A DNA stretch of 64,000 bases from Pisolithus tinctorius (taxonomy: Eukaryota; Basidiomycota; Agaricomycetes; Boletales; Pisolithaceae), in assembly GCA_024663395.1 (NCBI GenBank), contig JANFAH010000003.1, positions 2,046,001 through 2,110,000 of the forward strand, given 5' to 3'. The notes below the pieces were generated by a model. The model had not been told where the DNA came from. It saw only the letters and a list, made by a program, of their open reading frames with translations, and did not search any database. Positions 36,041-48,449 of the stretch are shown piece after piece. The translations under genes and the position numbers were made by a program. How positions within the stretch are numbered: position 1 is the first letter of the stretch; each line of letters begins with the position of its first letter.

Positions 36041-36625
36041 TCAAGGGCAACCGGACGCACCAACGGGGTCTGATCGTGTCCGATTCTCGAAGCCTGTTTC
36101 TGAACCTTGCGGGTAGTCGCCGGTGTCCGCAGTTGTATCAATTTTCTTCTGTTGAATACGCCGAAGGGTGAAACCGATGTTTCCGTCTCCGCCAAGTTTC
36201 TTGTGAATATGGCTTAAGGCCAAAACAAAACCCTCGGGATCCTCGAGGGCTTCGGCGAACTGTCGGTGGGCTACAAACCGTCTGAAACCACCATACATCA
36301 TTCCCACAACGTAGGTGGCACCTCCAAAAATGAAGGTTTTCCTCTGTCCCCATGGGGGGCGAGCAACGCGATACCCGTAGAGAGCTGTTGCGCCTGCGGC
36401 GCCAGAGCCATAAAGCATCTAACATGGCGTACCTGTGAGAAATCGAGGCTCCTTAGTAGTTGGCGGACATACCGGCCAATGACTATGAGAGCCGGGCAAG
36501 AAACGGACAGCTAGATCAAAATCATGTTGGGCTAGGACGTTATTTTCCAGCTCGGGTTGGAGGAGTTCGACAGTACGCTCCCTGGAGCGAAATGTTGACG
36601 TCAGCCAATCTAGCGGATAGGACAT
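36041..36625 (-). CDS. Conserved-looking small membrane protein, unrecognised
   Basis: Two exons give about 180 residues. The first starts MSYPLDWLTSTFRSRERTVE and ends KEPRFLTG; the second carries ATALYGYRVARPPWGQRKTF and the hydrophobic IFGGATYVVGMMYGGF, then FAEALEDPEGFVLALSHIH. Two hydrophobic segments, around residues 85 and 105, could make a hairpin. The intron is only 39 nt (donor gtacgc, acceptor cgccgcag at about 36390-36430), which lowers certainty. I do not recognise the family; size and layout recall small mitochondrial-membrane proteins, but that is a guess. It diverges from the RhoGEF gene with a 260-base spacer. Confidence 0.6.
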
Positions 36626-36885
36626 CTTGATGGAAAGTGAACAACGTGGGCGGTGTAATTCGACCACGTTTTAGAAACTGGCTCGCTGCTATGCAATACG
36701 GTCGAGTACTACTGTGTTGGAGGCGATGAATGTTTTTCATGGTCGAGTGCGTCGACGGGAAATTCCCGTCAAAGTGGAGATCACCCACGTTCAACTCGAT
36801 GTTAATGACCAGACGTTTAACATTTTAACCCTCATATACATACATACGTCGGCTGTGATCAGTGCTAGTGATCACCCCCGCGTAC

Positions 36886-39800
36886 ATGATGGAACCTCTG
36901 GCCAGCACTCCTCTGCAAGATGGCGGTTCCCCACCACCTCCACCGCCAAAGCCGACCGACGATGTGCCAACGAGTTCTCTACGAGAGCGACTGCAACTTC
37001 CTCCGATACCCGCTATGGCATCGTTAGGTTAGCGGTTTCGCCACGATTCTGTCGATCTGTCCCCATTCTGACTGCCACCTCAGCCCTCGACATCCCGTCT
37101 TCTCCTATGACACCCTTGTCACCATCAGTGCCGTCTAATTCGACCGAGTCCCCCACATTCCCAGGGGAAAGACCCAAGAAACCTAGCCCGTTAACGGACC
37201 TGATAGAAAGCGAAAAGCTTTATGTAGATCTCCTGACGGGGGTCATTCGAGTGAGTGATCCTAGCCATCTACGGTTGCTTTCGCCTCACTTCTGAGCCTA
37301 GAAAGTAGCTGCGGCGTGGTCGAAATTAAATCTTCCCCCACCGGAGTTGGACGTCATGTTCCGTAGCATAGAGAGTGTGTACAAAGTCAACCGTACATTA
37401 TTGAGGGTAAGACCCTCGCGTCGTTCTTTCCGAACATTGCCTGATCCCTTCTTCAGAGATTGAAGGATATTGGAGAAAATCCCTCCTCTCCAAAGGCTCT
37501 CGGCGATCTCTTGATGCGCTGGGTGAGTACATATATGGTATACATGGCATCTTCAAAATTGATTCTGGTGCAATGAAAGATTGATGATCTGGATCGTCCA
37601 TATACAATATATACTGAAACATATTGCTCTGGATTCGACTCTTGGGAGCCGGTCAAGTCGAATCCGAAAGTCGCAGCTGTATTAGGCGCGTTCTCACTCT
37701 CCAATCCACCCCCGGCTAGTATCGCGCAGAGTAGTCAGCTTCCAGATCCGTCTGTTTGGACGCTTGATGCTCTCTTCCTTCTCCCGAAAGGCCGTTTGCA
37801 ATACTACAGGAAGTTATATAGCAGATTACTTAAAAGCACGACCCCCGGTCGAAGCGATTATCGTCTATTGACAGGCGCACTGGAAAAGCTTGACGCTCTC
37901 TTGGAAACCCTTGATAGTAGAGCCGGCTGCAGAGTTGAAACTTATTCGCCTTCTTCGGTGACGTCGGAGAGTGCCAATGGGTTGCAGGCACCTGTCGCGG
38001 AACTTGCACCTGGTGGTGCTCTTCTTGCCGGGCGGTTCGGTGCTGGCGGGTCAAATATGACTGTCTTGGCGACGAGCCGTCCCTCCACAGCAGAGTGAGT
38101 CACAGAGCTTAGCTTCCTAGCCTTCATTTACATGCCATTAGCAGGCACTCAGCAGAAAGTCCGCCTGCTCGCATTAACTCTGATCCGGTACTGGCAGTAT
38201 CTTCCGTTTCAGACCTAGAGAAACGTTTGACAACGGAAAAAACACTCGATATCTTTACAATGGAACCCAAGGTTCGTTTTATGCTGCTATAGTGGCAGAT
38301 CCGACAAGTTGACACGACGAATCTGCAGCAAGTTCGATTACAACTTCTACCACCGTCGTTACCATATACCCGTCAATTGCGTGCTTCGGTTGCTGTGATC
38401 ATTCGAATTACCCCTAAATCAACCGGAGTAGAAGTCGTGCATCGCCACGGCCACATCTTTATCTTGTCAGATCTCTTTCTTGTCTGCGAACGAGTATCTC
38501 CGGAAGAGAGGCTTGCCCTCGATGCAGACATCCGCTTGTGTTACCCGCCCATTTCAGGCAAGGTTCTTAAAGTGACGGATGTGCCTGAGCAAGGTTCGTG
38601 GGGTAAATCTCTTTTGACTGGTCTCCCTCATTCGCTCCTCAGGCAACGCTCTAAATGTTTCCATCATGCGCAAAGAAATGCTCACCTTGGAGGCTAATTC
38701 CCAACATGCACGAGATCAGATCGTGAAAGAATTCATGGAGTGCATATCGTTTGCCCGAACTAGTAAGTGTGGACACAACATGTCCTGCCTGATAACTCAG
38801 GCCCCTTTCAGTTTCTGGCGCTGCTCGGGAGCCCGTTCCCCCTCTGCCTTCCCAAAGTGTTATCCCTCAGCCACCTTCAAAGTCTCCTGCGAGCCCCCCG
38901 GAGCAACCGAGGTCGCAATCAGACGGGTTTTTACAACAATCAAAAACACAAGTTATTGATGAGGAATTTGGCGGAAATGCCTCACCGTCGGGGCCATCTA
39001 ACTCTACCCTAGGTCATACCTCACCGACCCAGGAAACTGTCATTCAGCCCGATATTCCTGTTTCATTGGGTCATTTACATGGTTCCCGCACCAGCGCTGG
39101 AAGCAGTCTTTCTAGTGCTGCAGTGTCGCCCGAGTCCCAAGCAGCCTCTATAGCTCACCGAGTCCCTTCACTACAGAGTCCCCTTCCAAGTCCGACACAT
39201 ATTGCACGTCAACCATCTATTCCTCAGGGAACAAGATATCTCCCGCAATCCTCTTTTGTGCCTGAACAAGTTATCCCTCCTGCTCGTAGTGACAGCATAC
39301 GGTCTCCCCTTCCTGACCCGGATGGCATATTTTCAGGAACTCCAAGTCGTGTCCATTCGCCCCCCTCGCGAAGTTCCACTGGGCAGCCTACACCGCCTGC
39401 TTCAGTACATCCTCTTCGCCATCAACTTTCTCACCATAGCTTACATCGAGGTCCACCTCACAATCCGCTAGCGGGCATGCCTATTCAACACTTTCCCCGC
39501 CCAGCCACTAGTCACACATACTCATCGCGCCCTCCTGGATCCCAATATGGAGCGCTTCCCCAGAGACCTCCTTCAGAGCCACCGAGGCTTCATAAGTCCC
39601 CGTCATCACGGTCGCTGGTATCTCAGTACGTACCCGACCACGCTGCTCCGCCTCCAATGCCATCCTTTCCTGGAGGGCTGCCGGCATCGCAGCGTCCTTA
39701 TCCGGGCGGTGCTATGAGTCCTACATCTTCCCGACCATTTCTTCCATCTCAGATGGGGTCGAGAACCAATTCCTTGGGCGAAACTTCGCTCCAGGACCCT

Positions 39801-40193
39801 AGTCCACCTACGTCACCAATCGAAGAGCCGCGGCCTTTAGGCCCGACTCGATCCACAGTTACTGCCCAGATGAAATGCAAAGTGTTCCATAAACAACACC
39901 ACGCACAGTGGAAATCGCTCGGATCAGCTAGACTGACACTTTATAGACAGGAGCCAACCAATATTAAGCAATTAGTCGTTGAGGCTGATAGCAAAGACAA
40001 AGGAATTCTCATATCAACCATCGTTTTGACTGATGGGGTGGAACGGGTAGGGAAGACGGGAGTGGCAATTGAGCTTAGTGATGCTAAAGGTGGTCGTACG
40101 GGCATTGTCTACATGATTCAGCTACGGAGTGAAAGTTCTGCGGGCGGGCTGTTTGAAACATTGTTGGCAGGATCTGACAGGTCGTCCAAGTAA
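36886..40193 (+). CDS. Dbl-family Rho guanine nucleotide exchange factor
   Basis: A probable GEF activating Rho/Rac/Cdc42 GTPases. The N-terminus is proline-rich (GGSPPPPPPKPTDDVP). The DH domain starts PLTDLIESEKLYVDLLTGVI, continues with ELDVMFRSIESVYKVN and LYSRLLKSTTPGRSDYRLL, and spans residues about 85-300. A PH-like region follows: VAVIIRITPKSTGVEVVHRH, GHIFILSDLFLVCERV and NVSIMRKEMLTLEANSQHAR. A long Ser/Pro-rich disordered segment (PSPTHIARQPSIPQ and similar) precedes a C-terminal domain, TAQMKCKVFHKQHHAQWKSL followed by GSARLTLYRQEPTNIKQLVV, which looks like a second PH/RanBP1-like fold. Introns are frequent in the first half; the last exon of over 1 kb is uninterrupted. Rac1, a possible substrate, is encoded 6 kb upstream. 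Confidence 0.82.
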
Positions 40194-40307
40194 CGTTGCA
40201 AATAGTAACTTCTTATTTTGGGCAATTCAAGCATATGCCAGTGCCGCATAATTCTATTCGCATGTTCTTTATGCGAACACTGGAGTGGAATATATCAGGA
40301 GGCGTAT

Positions 40308-42013
40308 CTACTCTTCACATGGAGAGATGGACGTCCTAAGTTGGGCACACAGCGAAAAGTGATCGCTGCCGCAAATCCGGAGTTGAGGTAAACCCTGGAT
40401 GACATTCTCCGTGCGATGTGGTTGAAGATAACCTATCACTTCCGTGTGTGTGCGTGGCGAGTCTAGGAAGAATATATAATCTAAAGTGGTTGTCAGACAA
40501 CGTAGGTATTGCCTTGAAAGACCAACCTAAAGTTGTCTTCCAATAATGTGTATAGCTGGTCCACATTGGCTCGTTCGTACCCAATCTCGCAGTTGAAAAT
40601 GGTATCCTATCGCCGAATGTCACAACATCGGTCGGTGTTGCCATTGCCTTGTACACCCTTTGACCTTCGTCGTATGCACTCCGCAAGCGACATCGGAAAA
40701 GGTCAAGAAGTTCAGAGTCTGATAAGAGCCCGTCGGAAATCTCCGCAACTCGAGAGTTGCGGATAACTCTATCAGGATCCCCTTCCTCTCCCTCCTCGGG
40801 TTCCGTTGTTGAGGACATCGAGACACCGGGATCTATGGAAACATGTACCACGCGTGAAACATCCAACGAATGTTTTTGCTCTGCCGCCAACGGGTCACCA
40901 ACCAGTAGCGAGTAGGCAGGATCTTCAGGAGAGAAGTTGAAGTCTGCGCGACTTTGATTTTAGCACATGACGCTATATGGACGAGTATCAATACCTCCAG
41001 CTATTATGCAGGGCCAATCGTGAAGTTGCATAAGGTCTCTCCATCTGACGACCTCACGAAGTAGGAGTCCTGCCTGCCTGTATCCTCTTCAGAGGTATGA
41101 TCAGCGAAAGAGGAGGTAAACAACCTTGCTCGTTCATAAGTGTATCTGGAGCTCTGTTCAGAAAGACACGAAGAAAGGGTTCCGACGTCAACCCACGCAG
41201 GATGCCAAAACAGATGTGTCGTAGCGACGATGTAGCCGACTTTGTCGGTGTCCACCCTTTCCAATGCAACTAGCGAGCCGATGTTCTTCGTCCGATGACT
41301 GGAGGCGATCCGAGCCTGAGGGCTGACCGGGGCGTTCTCCCTTGCTTCAACGTCATCGTATTGTACCACCTTTTCGCCCACTGTCCGGAACATATCCTGC
41401 TTATAAGCGACGACGCAACCGTGGGGCTTTAGTGGCCCGGTTGCATACGTATAGGAGTACCCAGCATTTTTTAAGACGGGGAGCAACTTGTCCTGACGAT
41501 CTGCCTCCTGAGCAGCCCACGTGCTTCAATATATATCGTTCAGTCAGGGTAAGAGCAACTAACTTGTAAGCACATGATATCTGCATCATAAAAGATAAGC
41601 TCGTCATGTATCATTCGTTCCCTTTCAGCTGCTTTACGAGATTTTCCGCTAGTAGGAAAGAGTTCTGAACCTGGGTTGGATCAATATGGTGTGTGCATGC
41701 TCAGTAGCGTCGGTTAAACATACGCATGAGACATTGTGCGAGTATCTGAGATTACGTAGGAGGCTCCGTAAGTCAAAACGTAGATAAACGATCATGCACC
41801 GACGTTCCAGGTCATTATCTTCACGGTGTAAGCTCCAGGTACATCCTTGCAAGAATCGGATAGTGAAACCCAAGGCCTGGCTAAAAACTGCGGCTGTCTT
41901 TGGGGCTCAGAAGAGTTTCTCTGTGCGGCGGACCTGTTAGCTTGACGTTTCAAGCGTTTTTCTTCTGCAACAGCAAGCTGTTCGGGTGAGAGATGGTACT
42001 TAGCATTCGACAT
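40308..42013 (-). CDS. CCR4/NGL2-type exonuclease-endonuclease-phosphatase protein
   Basis: A Mg2+-dependent EEP-fold nuclease, close to yeast Ngl2 (5.8S rRNA 3-prime processing) or related deadenylase-like RNases. MSNAKYHLSPEQLAVAEEKR is a basic lead; KIMTWN opens the fold. GKSRKAAERERMIHDELIFY and DADIMCLQ then join across an intron to EADRQDKLLPVLKNAGYSYT, giving the catalytic Glu. GPLKPHGCVVAYKQD and VATTHLFWHP follow. The C-terminal active-site histidine lies in RICGSDHFSLCAQL, after LDYIFFLDSP and YLQPHRTENVIQGLP. The stop at 40308 was found by following the last exon in the correct frame. A Met 45 bases upstream (MYLSRVLSALEFRGI) would add a short presequence-like extension and is an alternative start. 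Confidence 0.8.
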
Positions 42014-42061
42014 AATGCCACGAAATTCCAACGCTGAAAGTACACGAGAAAGGTACATCGC

Positions 42062-42069
42062 TCACGTGA
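42062..42069. promoter_or_regulatory. E-box TCACGTGA (NGL2-like / M16 promoter)
   Basis: The palindromic octamer lies in the 241-base divergent spacer, 49 bases upstream of the nuclease start and 186 bases before the M16 protease start. Confidence 0.5.
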
Positions 42070-42254
42070 TCACTATGTTTTGATTACTTAAGCAGCTCAT
42101 GGGCCTCTTCGAGAGTTGGACTTGCGTGGACAGAACTCTGTCGATGCTGCGTTCATTGTCAGTGGGACTTCGCCTGCATCGACTGAGACGCAATCCTGTC
42201 ATGCTCGTCAACAAGCCTTTCTTGACTCCCTGCCACCCGTATTCAACGTCCCGC

Positions 42255-45200
42255 ATGTCTAATGGGTCGGCTGTGGTCGCGGATAGTGTCCGGTCGTTCG
42301 GGAACTTTGACCTTATCAAACGCGTGGAATTGCGAGATAATGACATAGTAGTGTCAAAATGGCAGAGTCGTGTCACCGGCCTTACCGTCGTTCATCTCGA
42401 TCACGAGGGTATACTCGGCTTCTCTCTCGTACGGAAGTATTCCTTTACTTATCTCATCCACAGCTCCCCTTGTCAACGGATATTTTGTGGTCGCGACCGA
42501 AAGTAGGCTGATCTCAACTGACAATTTTCCCAACACTCATTTTTCTAGTTTTCGATGACAGTGGGTGTCCACATACTCTAGAACAGTAGGCCTTACATTT
42601 CATTGTCGAAACTCATCGTTAAGAGTGATAGTTTGGTCTTCATGGGTTCCGAAAAGTATCCCTACAAGGGTATCATAGACCACCTGGCTAATCGAGGGTT
42701 CTCTAATGGCACGAATGCATGGACAGACACCGACCATACAGGTTAGTTGGATTGCCTGTAAATTCAAATACGATCCTCAGTTCACACAGCATACACATCC
42801 TCAACCGCCGGAGATCAAGGATTTCTTCAGCTTTTGCCTGTTTTCTTGGACCACATCTTGTACCCGACAATGGTCAAATCAGCATTCCTAACCGAGGCGA
42901 GTGAACAGAAGAAGTATGGTTGTACACCTAAACCTTTTTACAGGTCTATCACATCAATGGAAAAGGCGAGGACGCTGGCGTGGTGTACAGTGAAATGCAA
43001 GGTCGTCAGAACACTTCCACAGACCTCATGGCCCTTTGGTTTGTTTCATCTCGATGCAGCTGTACTCTATTCACTGATTTTGTCTCAGTTCGCAGCGTAC
43101 CTTGTACCCGGTCGGTAGCGCATATCGCAGTGAAACTGGTGGTCTCATGGAAGCCCTGAGGTTGTTGACTGTCGAGCAGAGTAGTCCCTTTTCTTCTTTT
43201 CTTTTCCTTAAAACTGATCACCTGGGTTGCACTCAGTTCGTAAATACCATGGCACATATTATGTTCCCCACAATCTGTCTCTCATTGTCACGGGAAAACT
43301 TTCGAATGGCACGCAGTCTCTCCTTTCAGTGATTCAAGACAAAGTTGAGCCCACTATCATTGCACACGGTCAGAATCGTGGGCCAAGGCCTAATGGCTGG
43401 AAACGGCCGTTTATGGAGACGCCCAGCGCCAACAGAGCACCCATCCAGCAATCAGTCAAGAAGGTTGTCGAGTTTCCCGAGAAGGACGAAAGCCAAGGCG
43501 AGCTGGTTATCACGTTTTGTGGTCCATCCCCAACGAGTTTTCTGGATCAAAAAGTAAGCAAGCTATCTTCTCGTGAAAGATTGCACTGACACTTGGCGAT
43601 CTAAGGCCCTAGATATATTGGCCACCTATCTTACATCCTCTCCCGTAGCTCCTCTGAACAAGGAGTACGTAGAAGTTGAATCACCTCTATGGTGCGTTTA
43701 ATTCACTTCGTTGAGACGCTGTTCTCAATTTTCTGCAGCTCGTATATCTACTTCAGCGAGGATACCCGTGCAACCATGGTAGACTTACCGATATACATAG
43801 GATCTATACCTGTGGAACACATAGACGACTTTGACCAGAAGTTTGTCTCGAGCTTACGCCGCATCAGCCGTGAGGGTATTGATATGGATCGCATGCGTAT
43901 GGTCATTAATAGGGACGAGCGACAGGTATGGGGTTCGATATCTGCGGTCTACAACGTTCTTATTTTTTCTTTCCTGTTTAGCTGCGTAGCAAACTAGAAT
44001 CTTCCAAAGGAGAAACCCTTTCGGGCGCGCTCATCACGGATTTTCTGTATGGCGCCCTCGATGGATCGGATCTGCCAGATGCCTTGGACGAGATGAAGTA
44101 CTACAATGTGCTGCGAACGTGGTCGAGTAAAGACTGGTCAAACCTATTGAACAAGTTAGTTGTGATTTGTAGCTTGTTTCTCACTAACTCTCCCCCAGAT
44201 ACTTTGTTGATGCTAACTATGTCGCAATCATTGGCAAGCCTTCTGCGCACCTTGCTGAGAAGCTTGAAAGAGATGAGAAAGCACGTCTTGCTGCGCAGGT
44301 TGAAAAGCTGGGTCCTGAAGGTCTGGCGCAAGCGAAGAAGGATCTTGAAGCTGCCAAGGAAGAACACGAAAAACCGATACCTAAGGATGTCCTTACCTCA
44401 TTCCCTGTACCGGATGTCAAAAGCATTTCTTGGATTCCCGTCGAGAGTGTACAGGAGACAGGTGAAAGTTTTGACGTGACCCGGACGCAGTCTTCCTTGG
44501 CTAAGCATATCGAATCGGATGGTTCTCCGTTGCCAATGTTTATCCAGTATGATCACGTCAAGGTCTGTATCTGCCATTCAGCGGTCCACCTTCTTATCGG
44601 TCATCTTTGTAGTCTGATTTTGTCTCCATCCACGCGTACTTTTCTCTGGCCAACGTCCCTGATAGACTTCGCCCGTTAGTTGTCTGTTTGACCCTTTGAT
44701 GTTTATTCTAATCACTGACCATCCACAACAGGCATATTTCGACTTATCTCGCTGCGTTTTTCTCGCTTCCTGTGCAACGCACTTCTGGCCAACATCTGTC
44801 ACACGAAGAGGTTGTCACTAAGCTAGACGATGAGACTGTGGCGTACGAATCTGCGCTTGGTGTTTCCGAACAATTCACAGAAATGCTGCGCGTTACTTTG
44901 AAAGTCCAGGTCGAGCAGTACGAATCCGCTGTCGCCTGGCTCCGCGATCTTATTTGGGGTGCCATCTTTGACAAGGAAAGGTGAGTGGTATTGGGAAGTT
45001 ACCTCTCAATCCATTGAACAGTTCGAAGACTCCTTGTTTCCGCCGCAAAGATCGCACAAGCCCTTCCCGAGCTTAAACGTGATGGTAATAACGTCTTGTC
45101 ATCCGTCTGGATGGAATGTCATTTCAGCGCGAACTCGACTTCTCTGGCGAGCGCTGTGCTGTCCCAGTCGGAGTTCGTCCCTAAGCTTATTGAAGAACTG

Positions 45201-46487
45201 CGGGAAACGCCGGACAAGGTCATCGCGGATTTTGAAGCGTTGCGCACCTGCTGTGAGTCAATCGTAGATCATGGAGAGATAAGCAGCCGCTGATGAGCCT
45301 CATCAGTGACTGATCCATCTGGCGTCCGGTTTTCTGTGACTGGCAACGTTCTTGGTGTTACGAAGCCTCGCAGTGTCTGGGGAAAGTATTTCGGGAGCCT
45401 TCCTGTAGGTTGATATTTACTGTGTGATGCAGAGTGCTAACCCGCCTCGCCAGAAATCCCGCCTCACTCCAATTAGATTTTCGTACGAGACACTTAATGA
45501 TATTGGAAGAAACCCTGCCGGAAAGGTCGTTCTCTGCAAGGTCTACTATTCTACCTACTTATATTTCTTCCAGGCAACGGTCGTTAGTTTACCCACTATC
45601 GAGAGCTCTTTTGTCAGCCACACCGCCCGGGGCATCCAAGGCTTCGACCATCCCGAATTCCCGGCGCTTAGAGTAGCTCTGGAAGTGCTTAACGCTACGG
45701 AAAGTTACTTATGGGTACGTAAAGTACATGATTTGCCCTTGCGAAGCTGAATCTTGAGTCCACTATCTACGATAGCGCTCCATTCGAGGTTCTGGTCTTG
45801 CATATGGAGCCTATGTCACCGCGGACAGAGAAGCCGGTTTGTTGTCGTTTATGTTATATAGGGTGAGACAGAGTTTGTCTACGAATGCCGATCTCTTACC
45901 AACGCTTGGAAGAGCTCGGATAGTATAGCAGCGTTTAAAGAGGCCAGAAAGGTGCTGACTGGTTTGATAGACGGCACAGTAAGTTCTCAGTCGTCACTAG
46001 GGCAGATGTGCGCTGATGCAATCCGCTCATTTAAGGTTGAGCTAGAGGAGACCACCCTGGACGCAGCCAAGAGCAGCATTGTCTACGGTGTTGCAAGGAA
46101 TGTCGCAACTCCTGGCACAGCGGTAAGAGCGCATTCCGCCTTGCCAGTTATGGTGTGGTGACTTGAGACATCTAGGCTACTAATTCTTTCCTTGATCAAG
46201 CCATAAAAGGCGTGCCTCAGGGCTACAATCTGAAGCTCCTGGAGCAATACCAAGCTGTGACGAAGAGCGACGTACTAGCTTCGCTCAAGAAGCACGTTTT
46301 GCCAATTTTCAGTTCCTCCTCTTCCACGGTTGTCGTTGTCACAACCCCTTCGAAGGTAGACCAGATTGCAGGCAATTTAGAAGAGTTTGGCTTTAAACCC
46401 GAGAAACGGACTTTGGAGGTTGTACTTGAAGATGGTACTGATGACGACAGTAGCTCTGAGACTGGCTCACAAGCAAGTCATCATTGA
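42255..46487 (+). CDS. M16-family zinc metallopeptidase (Sdd3/YOL098C-like)
   Basis: An insulinase-type protease of over 1000 residues. MSNGSAVVADSVRSFGNFDL leads to DIVVSKWQSRVTGLTVVHLD. After two introns comes FDDSGCPHTLE/H, the inverted zinc motif HxxEH with its last His completed across an intron at about 42582. LVFMGSEKYPYKGIIDHLAN and GFSNGTNAWTDTDHT follow. Further on are VVYSEMQG-like codons (intron-flanked, about 42980), LPIYIGSIPVEHI, AYFDLSRC and ETPDKVIADFEAL. The C-terminal half carries GTAVRA/ATNSFLDQAIKGVPQGYN and FSSSSSTVVVVTTPSKVDQI, ending in an acidic Ser-rich tail. The related yeast gene is cytosolic and of unclear substrate. In-frame Mets at 42099 and 42201 would add a possible targeting extension. 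Confidence 0.85.
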
Positions 46488-46520
46488 GCCACCGCGTACT
46501 TACATTTACATAATAGAAAA

Positions 46521-47913
46521 TTAACCAGACGAATGGACTGCTTGGTCCCCCTTGTCGGTTGTAGTCCCATTATTACTTGCGACGACTTCAATCATCCTTT
46601 CCCGTCCTTCACCGGGAGATGGCTCCACCTCTTGAAGGAAGTCGTTGTCGACTAAAAATCGGATGGCTTGAGATAAATTTGAAACAGTGATTCGTATTTC
46701 GGGTAACAGTAGCTTGAAACGCCGTGAGTATGGACGGATTCAGTGGTAAACGCGCCAAAGGAAAATTAGGATTACATTACGTAGTAGATCTGGCCTGGAC
46801 ATGAATGGAGTCCTTGGCGGTTTCTTTGGTTGAGGGGGGGCTCGGAGTAGCTTTGCTGGCGCAACGGATAACACTTCCGTTCTGTTGAGATTAGAATCGA
46901 GGTCGCAATCTGGAGGTGCTCTAGATGTTGTTTCCTCCGGTGGCTCATCTCCAGAGTCGGTGTCGGCGTTCACATGGATCTGTTGAGGAAGCTCATCCGG
47001 TGCGACAAACGCTGAATCCGTAGATTCCCTGGCATTCACGGTTGGTGGGACCCCATTTCGCCTGCCCGAAGGACCTTGTCTGCTTCCAATGCCTCTTTTA
47101 GAACGCTTTCCCCGATCTGCGGACAGGCCGTCTGTCGGATGATTATCTCTACGCCTTTTTCTTCTACCCATTCCCATATCTTCAGGTGTCAGCTGTCCTC
47201 GGGCAATAGCTTCCTCAATCTTGCGTTTTTTCTCTTCCACTCGTTCAGAGGTCGGAAACCGCTTTCGTCGTTCGGTTATCCAGGCATCAACAGCTTCTGG
47301 TGTATTTAGTAAGAGAGATGTTCCTTGAATCGGGATAGGTTTCCTATAATCGGAGCAGCAAAATCAGTTGAGACGGTCAATGAAAAAATCGCGAAAAAGG
47401 TGCGTACCCCTTCAGGCTAGGATCAGCGTCCCAGTCGTCTTTCTTATTCTTGTCCCATCCAGGCGGGAAAATAAAGTGACGATCCATCATGTGAATCTCG
47501 ACCGACTTTTTTGAACCCGTGAATGGGCAGCCTTGCCTTTGACATCGAAAGTTGCCAGGCTGATACCAGCTGCCATGTTTCAATGGATCAGTCACTACTC
47601 GCTTTCCTGCGAGTGGTAATGGGCGAGCATGGTCTGCAGAGGCGTTTGGGAGAGGTTTGTTTGCTGGCGTCCAATCTTGACGCGGAGTATACGTAGAGGA
47701 GAATGTATATCCATCTGCAGTCGTCGCGGGACGTGACCTATTGTACGAGGCTTGCACGTAGGCATTGTAGTAATGGGGAGTCATCCCGTACGGCGCATAC
47801 GACTGTATGTATGGGTTCGTGAGCGCGGCAGTCATCGCGCCTGTATCGAAGATGGGCGGACGACCACTCGTCGACCAGCCCGACGCGGCAGAATTCTGTG
47901 GTGGAGGTTGCAT
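46521..47913 (-). CDS. NUFIP1-like (Rsa1-type) snoRNP assembly protein
   Basis: Resembles NUFIP1/FMR1-interacting protein family members that help assemble box C/D snoRNPs. A C2H2 finger FRCQRQGCPFTGSKKSVEIH, MMDRH precedes the family core FIFPPGWDKNKKDDWDADPS. After an intron KPIPIQGTSLLLNTPEAVDA and WITERRKRFPTSERVEEKKR follow. Downstream are a basic GRRKRRRD cluster and a disordered segment, then LRAPPQPKKPPRTPFMSRPD. A last exon after an intron of about 60 nt gives LLPEIRITVSNLSQAIRFLV. The N-terminus (MQPPPQNSAASGWST) is Tyr/Pro-rich. The frame stays open about 350 bases upstream of the chosen Met, so the start is not certain. The stop lies 33 bases from that of the convergent M16 gene. 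Confidence 0.82.
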
Positions 47914-47931
47914 GGAAAGTCTATATTGGCA

Positions 47932-47939
47932 CACGTGAC
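47932..47939. promoter_or_regulatory. E-box CACGTGAC upstream of NUFIP1-like gene
   Basis: The site lies 19 bases upstream of the proposed NUFIP1-like start. If the true start is further upstream it would be inside the coding frame, so this one is less certain. Confidence 0.35.
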
Positions 47940-48449
47940 CTACGACTTGGTAGGCACGTTCACTAAATACTAAATAGTACTGCAGACATGGATCTCGGAA
48001 CACATGGGAAGCGGGAACATAATGTGCATACTGTATATCGTCTGTGAGAGTGCCGTACGACAATGCGGCATAGTAAACGAAAACATCGAACGCGAGGGCC
48101 AGAGAAGTTTTGCGACGAGAGGGGAAGATCACAGGGTACGAACAAAATCGCGTCAAGAATATCGAAGGGAAGACGAGAGCCAATGCAAACGCGAATGCTT
48201 CCTGGCCATCTGGGTGGTCAATATCAACGTAGGAGGGCGCAAGAGCAACAAACACGTGCAAGGCGGCCAGGAGAGCACGCAGGCAGCAAGGACAACAAGA
48301 ACAGAGGCGATCTACGGGAAGGATAACGTTTTTGGGGTGGTTGGACTAGTCGCTATAACGAAGCACAAACACGATCGTGCGATGGCAAGTGGTCCACTCG
48401 AGACATTGTCGTGTCTGTCGGGAGGCGTAAGGGCCGAGTGGAGGGCTCT
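47940..48449. other. Interval between NUFIP1-like and KH genes
   Basis: About 510 bases downstream of the KH-protein stop and upstream of the NUFIP1-like gene. Frames are open on both strands (for example plus 48004-48516) but have no recognisable motif; probably untranslated and promoter sequence. Confidence 0.4.

Noticed and set aside
47377..48261. A 294-codon reading of the NUFIP1-like exon with a hydrophobic N-terminus
   Set aside because: The first about 115 residues do not resemble the family; the internal Met at 47913 is preferred.
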